64,000 nucleotides of DNA from an uncultured Paracoccaceae bacterium (GTDB lineage Bacteria; Pseudomonadota; Alphaproteobacteria; Rhodobacterales; Rhodobacteraceae), in assembly GCA_938028765.1 (NCBI GenBank), contig CALIZF010000008.1, forward strand, positions 1-64,000. Reading direction: 5' to 3'. Below are positions 55,690 to 64,000 of this stretch, piece by piece. A model generated the notes under the pieces. That model saw only the letters and a list, made by a program, of their open reading frames with translations. It had not been told where the DNA came from and ran no database searches. The translations under genes were made by a program, and so were the position numbers. Numbering within the stretch: the stretch's first letter is position 1; every line of letters starts with the position of its first letter.

Positions 55690-55895
55690 GTCCTGGCACC
55701 GCGCGCAACAGGATCGACCTGCGCGACCTCGACCTCGCGGTCATCGGCACGGCGGCACAGGCGCGTCTTGCCGCGGCCGCGGCGAAGGGCAGCCTGCGGC
55801 GGACGCCGACAGCGACGGTGGGACCGATGGCGCGATCACCCTTGCGGGCGTCGGCGTGCCCGGCGTTCGCGCTGGTGCCCGCCCGGCGGAAGTGA
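55690..55895 (+). pseudogene. Possible remnant of an RTX/serralysin-type C-terminal domain
   Basis: NRIDLRDLDLAVIGTAAQAR in one frame, then ADSDGGTDGAITLAGVG in another; order matches the C-terminal region of RTX proteins (IDL...IGTAAF...D.NGDG.AD..I.LAGV). Confidence 0.4.
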
Positions 55896-55964
55896 CATGG
55901 ATCAAGGACGCCCAGGGGCAATCGCATCGAGACTTGGCCCCGCAACCCGCGCGAGGAGTCGACC

Positions 55965-56909
55965 ATGCTGACCATCCGTTTCCCCGGGCCCGTATCGGGT
56001 GGCCCGACCGCCCTGATCGGCGCGCTGGAGGCGCTGTTCCTGAACGCCACGCTTGACACGACCTCGGCCAGCGGGTTCACCGCCTCGAGCGGCGGCATGA
56101 CCTTCACGGTGACCGGCAGCGGCATCACCTATACCACGATCCCCTTCCTCGGCACCTATCCCAGCGGGGGCACGCTGACAGGGATCAGCGTGACCGAGGC
56201 GGGCGAAGAGGTGCTGTCGGTGACCGGCAGCCTCGACCTCCGCCAGCTGTTCGACGCCGCAGTGGCCGAAGCGCTCGGGACCGACGGCGGCGCGCTGGAA
56301 CGCTTCTTCGGTGACCAGACCTACGACTACCTCGGGCGGAACAACGCCGACATCTTCCTGCCCGGCACGCTGTCGGGCGACGGGATCCTCCTTGATCCGC
56401 GGGGGAACGACCTCTTCCGGACGGCGGGCGGCAACGATGCGGTCACCGGCGGCAGCGGCGACGACACGGTGCGCGGCGGCGCGGGCAACGACACGCTGTG
56501 GGGCGAGGCGGGGGATGATCGCCTGTTCGGCGATGCGGGGAACGACTTTCTGCTCGGCGGCGACGGCGCCGACCGGCTGAGCGGCGGCACCGGCCGCGAC
56601 ACGCTGGACGGCGGCGCGGGGAACGACATCCTGGCCGGCGGCACGGGGGCCGATGCCTTCGTCCTCGCCGCAGGCGGCGGGCGCGACCGGGTGACGGATT
56701 TCGAGACCGGTGTCGATGAGGTGCTGGCGATCGGCGGTGCCCGCTTCACCGGCGGCCGCTTCCGTGGCGGCGAGGGCGACGTGCGCTTCACCACGTCGGA
56801 CGGCAACGGCCTTGTGCAGATCGACATCGACGGCGACCGCAAGGCGGACGCGACGCTGGTTCTGGTCGGCGTCGCCGCCTTCTCGGCCGACGACCTGCTG
56901 ATGGGCTGA
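55965..56909 (+). CDS. Calcium-binding RTX-repeat protein
   Basis: Run of GGxGxDxLxG-type repeats (GGSGDDTVRGGAGNDTLWGEAGDDRLFGDAGNDFLLGGDGADRLSGGTGRDTLDGGAGNDILAGGTGADAFVL) and C-terminal RTX-type end. Confidence 0.9.
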   Translation: MLTIRFPGPVSGGPTALIGALEALFLNATLDTTSASGFTASSGGMTFTVTGSGITYTTIPFLGTYPSGGTLTGISVTEAGEEVLSVTGSLDLRQLFDAAVAEALGTDGGALERFFGDQTYDYLGRNNADIFLPGTLSGDGILLDPRGNDLFRTAGGNDAVTGGSGDDTVRGGAGNDTLWGEAGDDRLFGDAGNDFLLGGDGADRLSGGTGRDTLDGGAGNDILAGGTGADAFVLAAGGGRDRVTDFETGVDEVLAIGGARFTGGRFRGGEGDVRFTTSDGNGLVQIDIDGDRKADATLVLVGVAAFSADDLLMG

Positions 56910-56957
56910 CCGGGTCAGGGAGGACCGGACGCTGCGGGGCTGGACCGCCCCCGCAGT

Positions 56958-56983
56958 ATTTCCTATATATCTGGTCGGGAAAT
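56958..56983. promoter_or_regulatory. AT-rich inverted repeat ATTTCC-N14-GGAAAT upstream of the DUF59/SUF gene
   Basis: ATTTCCTATATATCTGGTCGGGAAAT, 25 bp upstream of the ATG, in otherwise very GC-rich sequence. Confidence 0.4.
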
Positions 56984-57007
56984 CCGCGCCGCAGCCGGGG
57001 GTCGTGC

Positions 57008-57373
57008 ATGAATACCCAACCGACCGATCGCATCGAGGGCACGCCCCTGATCCGCCCCTCGACGACCGACCACCCGCTCTACCCCGCTGTGGTCGAGGCG
57101 TGCCGGACCGTCTATGACCCGGAAATCCCGGTGAACATCTTCGACCTCGGCCTTGTCTACACGATCGAGATCAGCCCCGAGAACGCGGTGGACATCACCA
57201 TGACCCTGACCGCCCCGGGCTGCCCGGTTGCGGGCGAGATGCCGGGCTGGGTGGCGAATGCGGTGGAACCGCTGCCGGGCGTCAAACAGGTTGACGTGCA
57301 CATGGTGTTCGACCCGCCCTGGGGGATGGACATGATGAGCGACGAGGCGCGGCTGGAACTCGGGTTCATGTGA
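57008..57373 (+). CDS. DUF59/MIP18-family SUF-associated Fe-S assembly protein
   Basis: VYDPEIPVNIFDLGLVYTIEI, TLTAPGCPVAGEMPGWV, VFDPPWGMDMMSDEARLELG. Confidence 0.93.
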   Translation: MNTQPTDRIEGTPLIRPSTTDHPLYPAVVEACRTVYDPEIPVNIFDLGLVYTIEISPENAVDITMTLTAPGCPVAGEMPGWVANAVEPLPGVKQVDVHMVFDPPWGMDMMSDEARLELGFM

Positions 57374-57381
57374 GGCAGACG

Positions 57382-57753
57382 ATGTTCGGCATCCCCGGCA
57401 AGCAGGCCGTGACCCTGACCCCCGCTGCCGTGCAGCAGATCGCGCGGCTCATGGCGCGCGACGGGCGCGCGGGGCTGCGCATCGGCGTCCGGAAGGGCGG
57501 CTGCGCAGGTATGGAATACACGATGGAGTTCGCCGACAGCGTCAACCCGCTCGACGCGGTCGTGGAACAGGACGGCGCGCGGGTGATGATCGCGCCGATG
57601 GCGCAGATGTTCCTGATCGGGACCGAGATCGACTACGAGACGGGGCTCGTCTCGTCGGGCTTCCGCTTCCGCAATCCGAACGTCGTCGAAAGCTGCGGCT
57701 GCGGCGAATCGATCAAGTTCGCCGACCCGCCGCCGCCCGCGACGCCGGCCTGA
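57382..57753 (+). CDS. HesB/IscA/SufA-type iron-sulfur cluster assembly accessory protein
   Basis: LRIGVRKGGCAGMEYTMEF, C-terminal ESCGCGESI; conserved Cys triad. ATG start preferred over upstream GTG. Confidence 0.94.
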   Translation: MFGIPGKQAVTLTPAAVQQIARLMARDGRAGLRIGVRKGGCAGMEYTMEFADSVNPLDAVVEQDGARVMIAPMAQMFLIGTEIDYETGLVSSGFRFRNPNVVESCGCGESIKFADPPPPATPA

Positions 57754-57760
57754 CGGCCCG

Positions 57761-59932
57761 TCAGTCCGACCCCCGCGCGGCGCTGCGCGCGGACACGAGG
57801 CCGCGCTGCACCGCCCAGGCCAGCACCGCCGCGCCGAGGCCCACGGCATCGGTCAGCCAGCCGCCATCGATCATGGCGAAGGCCGCCAACAGCAGCAGCG
57901 CCCGCAGGGGCATGGCCAGGTGGCCGAAGAACCACCCCTGCACCGAGGCCGACAGCAGGAACACCCCGAAAGTGGCCGAGGCGGCGACGTGCAGGACCTC
58001 GCCCCACCCCCCCTGCATCAGCAGGGCGGGCGAGGAAAAGAACATGAACGGCACCACGAAGGCGGCAAGACCGATCTTGAAGCTTTCGACGCTGGTCTTC
58101 ATCGGGTCGGACTGCGCGATCGCAGCACCCGCATAGGCCGCCAGCGCGACCGGCGGGGTGATCGCCGACATCACCGCGAAGTAGAAGATGAAAAAGTGCG
58201 CCAGCAGCGGCTCGATGCCCAGCTGGACCAGGCCCGGCGCGATCACGCTGGCCGCCACCGCATAGGCGGCGGTGGTCGGCATCCCCATGCCGAGGACGAT
58301 CGACACCACCATGGCGAAGAACAGCGCCGCGATCTGGCTGTTGCCCGCGAGGCCCAGCAGCATGGACGAGAACCGGGTGCCGAGACCGGTCAGCGCGATC
58401 ACGCCCACGATGATCCCCGCCGCGGCGCAGACCGCGACAAGCTGAAGCGCCATCTTCGCCCCGAGTTCCAGCGCATGGACGACCGCCCGCGGGCCCATCG
58501 GATAGGGCGTCAGCCACGACACGACCGCCGCCGCGGCCATGGCGAGTGTGCCCGCGCGGATCACCGAATAGCCCGCGAACAGCGCGCCGATCAGGATCAG
58601 GATCGGGACGAAGAGGAAGGCCTGCCGGGCGAGGCGGGAAAACTGCGGCAGTTCCTCGCGCGGCAGTCCCTGCATCCCGTGCTTGCGCGCGGCCAGATCG
58701 ACGTTGAAGTAGACGCAGGCGAAGTAAAGCAGCGCCGGGATGATCGCCGCGATCACGATCTGGGCGTAGGGGATGCCGGTGATCTCGGACATGATGAAGG
58801 CGCCCGCGCCCATGATGGGGGGCAGGATCTGCCCGCCGGACGAGGCTGCGGCCTCGACCGCCGCCGCGGTCTGCGGCTTGTAGCCCACGCGCTTCATCAG
58901 CGGGATGGTCAGCGACCCGGTCGCCACCACGTTGCCAGCCGAGGTGCCGTTGATCGTGCCCATCAGCCCGCTGGCGAATACCGCCACCTTGGCCGGGCCG
59001 CCGCGGGCGTGACCGGCGGCGGCGAAGGCGAAGTTGACGAAATATTCGCCCACCCGGCTGGCCTGCAGGAAGGCCGCGAAGACGACGAAGAGAATGATGT
59101 AGGTCGAGCTGATCGCCGTTGTGGGGCCAAGGATGCCCTGGTCGGTGTAGATGTAGGTGAAGAAGCGCGCGGGCGCATAGCCGCGGTGCTGCAGGATCCC
59201 CGGCAGCCAGGGCCCGACGAAGGCGTAGAGGACGAAGATCGCGGCGATCAGCACCAGCGCCAACCCCGCCAGCCGCCGCGTCACCTCGAGGATCAGCACG
59301 ACCCCCGCGATCGCGGCATACATGTCCGCCGTCTTGGCCAGCGCCGTGCCCGCCCGCAGCCGCAGGAAGGGCGCGTGCACGATGATATAGAGCGCGACCG
59401 CCACCGCCGCTGCGGCCAGCGCGGCATCGCCCGGGTCGATCCGGCCCTTGTCGCGCGGCGGCGCGATCCACGACAGCGCGATGACCCAGGCCACCCCCAG
59501 CGTCAGCGGCAGGCCGAAGGTCAGCGCATAGGCATCGCGCGCCGCCGCCTGGTCCACCCGCGCGCCGCCGGCGAACAGCACCGCCTGCGCCAATGCCAGC
59601 AGGATCGCGGCCGCGCCGGGCAGGATCAGCAGCCGGCGCAGCCCCTCGGGCAGCCGCCCGTCCCCCGGCTGCGCCGGAAAGGTCGCCGCGCCGAAAAGAA
59701 GGAAGCTCAGCGCAAGTCCCCCGCCCACGTGGATCAGGCGATAGGTCCAGGTCTCCAGCGGGTAGAGGTTCATCACCCCCACATGGAACGCCGTGTAGGC
59801 CACGCAGGCAGCCGCGACCGCCCATCGGGCGGCGCCGGTCAGCGCGCGCTGGTTCGACTCGACAATCTCGGCATCGACCCCGTCGGCGATGTTGCGCGGC
59901 TCGGCCGCGCGGCCGGGTTCGGCAACGGTCAT
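57761..59932 (-). CDS. TRAP transporter, fused small/large permease subunits (TAXI type)
   Basis: 724-aa multi-TM protein; GLMGTINGTSAGNVVATGSLTIPLMKRVGYKPQTAAAVEAAASSGGQILPPIMGAGAFIMSE. Confidence 0.95.
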   Translation of the reverse strand: MTVAEPGRAAEPRNIADGVDAEIVESNQRALTGAARWAVAAACVAYTAFHVGVMNLYPLETWTYRLIHVGGGLALSFLLFGAATFPAQPGDGRLPEGLRRLLILPGAAAILLALAQAVLFAGGARVDQAAARDAYALTFGLPLTLGVAWVIALSWIAPPRDKGRIDPGDAALAAAAVAVALYIIVHAPFLRLRAGTALAKTADMYAAIAGVVLILEVTRRLAGLALVLIAAIFVLYAFVGPWLPGILQHRGYAPARFFTYIYTDQGILGPTTAISSTYIILFVVFAAFLQASRVGEYFVNFAFAAAGHARGGPAKVAVFASGLMGTINGTSAGNVVATGSLTIPLMKRVGYKPQTAAAVEAAASSGGQILPPIMGAGAFIMSEITGIPYAQIVIAAIIPALLYFACVYFNVDLAARKHGMQGLPREELPQFSRLARQAFLFVPILILIGALFAGYSVIRAGTLAMAAAAVVSWLTPYPMGPRAVVHALELGAKMALQLVAVCAAAGIIVGVIALTGLGTRFSSMLLGLAGNSQIAALFFAMVVSIVLGMGMPTTAAYAVAASVIAPGLVQLGIEPLLAHFFIFYFAVMSAITPPVALAAYAGAAIAQSDPMKTSVESFKIGLAAFVVPFMFFSSPALLMQGGWGEVLHVAASATFGVFLLSASVQGWFFGHLAMPLRALLLLAAFAMIDGGWLTDAVGLGAAVLAWAVQRGLVSARSAARGSD

Positions 59933-60062
59933 GGCGGTTCCCCCTGTCGGGCCCTCGGCCCTGCAGCGCCCGCGTGCCCGGGCGCCCTGTGGTCGGCGCC
60001 GGCACGCGCGCGGGCGCATGCCGGCCGGTCGCGGGGCGCGCGCTACCGGCGCGCCGCCGGGA

Positions 60063-61025
60063 TTACCTGAGGTTGTCGGGAATGACGATGCCCTTCTCGG
60101 CGAAATAGCGGACTGCACCGGGGTGATAGGGCATGAAGGTGTTCTTGTCCCAGTTCTCCGGCAGCGTCTCCTTCGCGGCCGCGTGGATCTGCACCATGCG
60201 GGCGGGGTTCTCCATCGCCAGCTTGGTGATCTCGTAGGCCAGCGATTCCGGCATGTCCTTGTGCGCGATGGCGAAGTTCCACAAGGCGACGGTCGGCTGG
60301 TCGTAGTCGTGCCCGGCGTAGGTGCCGGCCGGGATGGTGAACGGCGCCATCGCCGGGAAGGCCTCGAGGATCTTCGGCAGTTCTGCCTCGTTGAAGCCGA
60401 ACATCACCACGTCCTGGCTGGCCGCAAGCTCGGCGAAGGCGCTGATCGGCACGCCGGCGGCGAAGGCGAAGGCGTCGATCAGGCCGTCCTGCAGCTGGCC
60501 CGCCGCATCCGCGGCGCCCGCGTTCGAGATCGTGGCATTGACGCCGAGCGCGCCCATGAATTGCGGCCAGTAGGTGCCGGGCGTGCCGCCCGCCGGACCG
60601 ACCGAGACGCGCTTGCCGTTCAGGTCGCTGACCGACGTGATCCCCGACCGGCGCAGCGCGATGACCTGGAACGGCGTCTGATACATCGGGAACAGCGCGC
60701 GGATCGAGCGGTGCTCCAGCCCCGGGGCCAGTTCCGACTTGCCGATCCAGGCGTCATAGGCCGGGCCCATGGTGACAAGGCCCATCAGGTGGTCGCCGGT
60801 TTCCACCAGCGTGACGTTTTGCACCGGCCCGCCGGTCACCTCGCCGGTGGCATTGAGCCCCAGCGCCTCGGCGATGAAGCTGGCAAAGCCGTTGCCATAG
60901 ACGAAATAGGTTCCGCCCTGGCTTGCCGTGCCGATGGTCACCTCGGTCGGCCAGCCGGTCTTGTCCATCGCGGCCGCCGGCAGCGCAAGGACAGCGGCAA
61001 AGGCCGCGGCGAGCGTCAGTCGCAT
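60063..61025 (-). CDS. TAXI family TRAP transporter solute-binding subunit
   Basis: Signal peptide; TEVTIGTASQGGTYFVYGNGFASFIAEALG, VSVGPAGGTPGTYW. Confidence 0.95.
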   Translation of the reverse strand: MRLTLAAAFAAVLALPAAAMDKTGWPTEVTIGTASQGGTYFVYGNGFASFIAEALGLNATGEVTGGPVQNVTLVETGDHLMGLVTMGPAYDAWIGKSELAPGLEHRSIRALFPMYQTPFQVIALRRSGITSVSDLNGKRVSVGPAGGTPGTYWPQFMGALGVNATISNAGAADAAGQLQDGLIDAFAFAAGVPISAFAELAASQDVVMFGFNEAELPKILEAFPAMAPFTIPAGTYAGHDYDQPTVALWNFAIAHKDMPESLAYEITKLAMENPARMVQIHAAAKETLPENWDKNTFMPYHPGAVRYFAEKGIVIPDNLR

Positions 61026-61132
61026 GAGTTCCTCCCGTGTTTGGTCGTATCGTCGATCGGATCCGCGCGGTGCACGGTCATGCCGAAGGCTGGGCAGCGT
61101 TGCGCGGCGCTGTCAACCGCCAATCGGCCCGG

Positions 61133-62302
61133 TCAGGGCGCGCCGGTCAGCGCACGGACACCCTGCGCGATCACCACTTCCTCGTTCGTCGGGATCACCA
61201 GCACCGCGGTGCGCGACAGCGGGGCCGAGATCGCCAGCGCCCCGCACTCGTTCGCGGCGTTGTCGAGGTCGATGCCCAGCCAGCCCATCCCCTCGCACAC
61301 CCGCCGGCGGATCGCCCGCGCGTTCTCGCCGATGCCGCCGGTGAACACCAGCGCGTCGATCCCGCCCAGGGCGGCCGCCAGCCCGCCGAGTTCGCGCCGG
61401 ATGCGGAACACGAAATAGTCGATGGCCTGCGCCGCCTCGGGCGCGCCCGAGGCCTGAAGCGCGCGCATGTCGCCGCTGATCCCCGACAGGCCCAGAAGGC
61501 CCGACCGGCGATAGAGCAGATCCTCCAGCCGGTCGGCGTCCCAGCCTTGCCGCATCAGGTGCAGGACCACGCCGGGGTCGAGCTGGCCGCAGCGCGTGCC
61601 CATCGGCAGCCCGTCGAGCGCCGAGAACCCCATGGTCGAGGCGACCGACCGTCCGTCCGAGAGCGCGCACATCGACGCCCCGTTGCCCAGATGCGCGATC
61701 ACCACCCGCCCGCCGGCCAGCGTGGGCGAGATGCGCCGCAACTCGCCCGAGACATAGGCGTAGCTGAGCCCGTGGAACCCGTAGCGCCGGATACCCGCGG
61801 CATGGAAAGACCGCGGCAGCGCGAAGCAGTCGTTGACGAAGGGCTGGCGGCGGTGGAACGCGGTGTCGAAGCACGCGACCTGCGCCGCGTCCGGAAAGGC
61901 CGCGCGCGCCGCCGCGATGCCGGCCAGGTTGTGCGGCTGGTGCAGCGGCGCGAAGGGCGCGTAGGATTCAAGCCGCGCCACCAGCGCGTCGTCGAGAAGC
62001 GCCGGCGCGTCGAGGTCCGGCCCGCCGTGGACCACCCGGTGGCCTACGGCCTGCACGGGCCGGTCGGGCAGCGCCTGCGCGAAGGCCGCCAGCACCGCGT
62101 CGAGCGCGCCGCGGTGGTCTGCAAACCCGTCCAGCGCGGCCAGCACCGCGCCGTCGGCCGTCGTCACCGTCAGCGTCCCCTGCCCGCCGCCGAGCCGGTC
62201 GGCATGGGCGGTCGCCAGCCGTTCCAGCGACACTGCATCGAACAGCGCCGCCCGCAGCGAGGACGACCCCGCGTTCAGCGTCAGGATCGCCCCGCCCGTC
62301 AT
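61133..62302 (-). CDS. ackA: Acetate kinase
   Basis: ILTLNAGSSSLRAALFD, GHRVVHGG, IAHLGNGASMCALSDGRSVASTMGFSALDGLPMGTRCGQLDPGV, FTGGIGENA. Confidence 0.97.
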   Translation of the reverse strand: MTGGAILTLNAGSSSLRAALFDAVSLERLATAHADRLGGGQGTLTVTTADGAVLAALDGFADHRGALDAVLAAFAQALPDRPVQAVGHRVVHGGPDLDAPALLDDALVARLESYAPFAPLHQPHNLAGIAAARAAFPDAAQVACFDTAFHRRQPFVNDCFALPRSFHAAGIRRYGFHGLSYAYVSGELRRISPTLAGGRVVIAHLGNGASMCALSDGRSVASTMGFSALDGLPMGTRCGQLDPGVVLHLMRQGWDADRLEDLLYRRSGLLGLSGISGDMRALQASGAPEAAQAIDYFVFRIRRELGGLAAALGGIDALVFTGGIGENARAIRRRVCEGMGWLGIDLDNAANECGALAISAPLSRTAVLVIPTNEEVVIAQGVRALTGAP

Positions 62303-63678
62303 GCCGCCCCGACCCGCGCCTGGTGCAGCGCGGCGACGGCGGCCGAGACCAGCCGCGCCATCGGCCCATCGGACCGGCTGGTGAGAATGACCGGAACCCG
62401 CGCGCCCAGCACCACCCCGGCGCCCTCGGCGTGGCTGATATAGGCCAGCTGCTTGGCCAGCATGTTGCCCGCGTCGATCCCGGGCACCACCAGCACCTCG
62501 GCGCGCCCTGCGACCTCGCCCCGCAGGCCCTTGGCCCGCGCCGCGCCGATGTCCACCGCATTGTCCATGGCCAGCGGCCCGTCCACGAGGCCCCCGGTGA
62601 TCTGCCCCCGTTCGGCCATCTTCGACAGAAGCGCGGCGTCGATGGACGAGGGGATGGCAGGGTTCACGGTCTCGACCGCAGACAGCACGCCCACCCGCGG
62701 CGTTGCGATGCCGATCGAGATGGCAAGGTCGATGGCGTTCTGCACGATATCGACCTTGGTCGGCAGGTCGGGGGCAATGTTGATCGCGGCATCCGTCACG
62801 ATCAGGGGATGGGGAACGCCCGGCACGTCCATCACGAAGCAATGCGTCAGCCGTCGCCCGGCGCGCAGGCCGCGCTCGCGGTCCACGATCGGGCGCAGCA
62901 GGGTGTCGGTGTGCAGGTGCCCTTTCATCAGCGCCCCCGCCCGCCCCGCGCGCACCAGATCGACCGCCGCCTGCGCCGCCGCCTCGGGTCCGGCGGCGGC
63001 CACGACCTCGATCCCGGCAAGGTCGGCCTTCGCCGCAGCCGCCGCCGCGGCGATCCGCGCAGGATCGCCCACCAGCACCGGCGTGATGATGGTGTGCCGC
63101 ATCGCCATGAGCGCGCCATCGAGCGAGGCTGCATCCTCAGGGCAGACCACGGCCGTCACCAGGGGCGGCAGCGGTTCGGCGCGCTTCAGGATGGCCTCGA
63201 AGTGCCGGTGGCGCTGCACGATCAGGCCGGGCACGTGCAGGTCGCCGAAGCGCGCCGCGCGCGGCGGCGGCGCCACCGTCGCCGCACCGGTGACGATCGC
63301 CGCCCCGTCGGCGACCCGGCGCACCTCGGTGTCGAGCCGCACCGTGCCGTCCGCGTCCTTGCCCGCGACGGTAACGCGCGCCACCACCTCGTCCCCCGCC
63401 TCGGCGCGGGCGTGGAACTCCAGCCGCTGGCTGCGGTAGAGCGTTCCAGGTCCCGGCAGAAGGTTGCCGACCACCGCCGCGATCAGCGCGCCGAGGAACA
63501 TCGCGGGCGCGACCGCCTCGGGTGCGCCGTCGCCGTCGCCGTCCACCTCGGGCAGATACATCGGGTTCTGGTTGCCCGAGATCCGGGCGAAGGCATAAAG
63601 GTCGTCGGCGGTGATCAGCCGCATCAGTTCCGCGGTGTCGCCGGGGTTCAGGCGGTCGTAGGGGCGGCTTTCGATCAT
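62299..63678 (-). CDS. Bifunctional MaoC-like hydratase/phosphate acetyltransferase
   Basis: N-terminal MaoC-like domain (ADDLYAFARISGNQNPMYLPEVD) and C-terminal phosphate acetyl/butyryltransferase domain (TDAAINIAPDLPTKVDIVQNAIDLA, DGPLAMDNAVD); overlaps ackA start. Confidence 0.93.
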   Translation of the reverse strand: MIESRPYDRLNPGDTAELMRLITADDLYAFARISGNQNPMYLPEVDGDGDGAPEAVAPAMFLGALIAAVVGNLLPGPGTLYRSQRLEFHARAEAGDEVVARVTVAGKDADGTVRLDTEVRRVADGAAIVTGAATVAPPPRAARFGDLHVPGLIVQRHRHFEAILKRAEPLPPLVTAVVCPEDAASLDGALMAMRHTIITPVLVGDPARIAAAAAAAKADLAGIEVVAAAGPEAAAQAAVDLVRAGRAGALMKGHLHTDTLLRPIVDRERGLRAGRRLTHCFVMDVPGVPHPLIVTDAAINIAPDLPTKVDIVQNAIDLAISIGIATPRVGVLSAVETVNPAIPSSIDAALLSKMAERGQITGGLVDGPLAMDNAVDIGAARAKGLRGEVAGRAEVLVVPGIDAGNMLAKQLAYISHAEGAGVVLGARVPVILTSRSDGPMARLVSAAVAALHQARVGAA

Positions 63679-64000
63679 CGGCGTAACGGGGTCCGGACTG
63701 GCCCCGAAGGCATCGCACGCCCGCCCGCGACCTGGCAACCCGCCCTGCCGCCGCAGCCTGCGGCCTTTACGCCGCCCGCAGCCCCCCTATCCTTCCGCCG
63801 GATCGGAGGCCGCCCTGTTCGTCGTCACGCCCGACAGCGTCTGGAATCCCGCCGCCCTCGGCCACGGAAGGCCCGACCGGCCGCTGATGGGGCGCGCGCA
63901 GACGGTGCTGCCGCGGGGTCTTGTGGCTGACCGGACATTCTGGCGGATCCTGCTCGAATATCCGTTTCTGCGCTACGCGATCGTGCTGTTCCCGATCCCG

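Overview
High-GC bacterial chromosome segment. Gene content and order look like an alphaproteobacterium of the Rhodobacterales (inference, no database search). Main blocks: groEL 3' end; polA; a polyamine-type ABC transporter operon; an ACR3/bile-acid-symporter-like gene; a partial dcw cluster (ftsW-murG-murC-DUF2484); purC; dtd; acyl-CoA synthetase; MsbA-like ABC exporter; a central-carbon supercluster (sdhCDAB, mesaconyl-CoA hydratase, NnrU, malyl-CoA lyase/thioesterase-like gene, mdh, sucCD-sucAB-lpd); a GntR/FCD regulator; tRNA-Ala(GGC); a second, decaying polyamine-type ABC and catabolic cluster; tgt; an RTX-repeat protein; two Fe-S assembly genes; a TAXI-TRAP transporter; ackA-pta. No phage, CRISPR or intact mobile element was recognised. 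The strongest non-coding observation is a paired palindrome, GTGATCAC-N13-GTGATCAC (21 bp start to start), found upstream of both sdhC and sucC and nowhere else that I noticed. It is a candidate shared operator for two TCA-cycle operons. Other leads: several readable pseudogenes (family-5 solute-binding protein, GT39-like membrane protein, frameshifted permease, MFS/acyl-CoA dehydrogenase deletion junction, RTX remnant), an unlisted 51-aa ORF inside the suc operon, a 12-bp minisatellite, and breaks in expected dcw and suf synteny.
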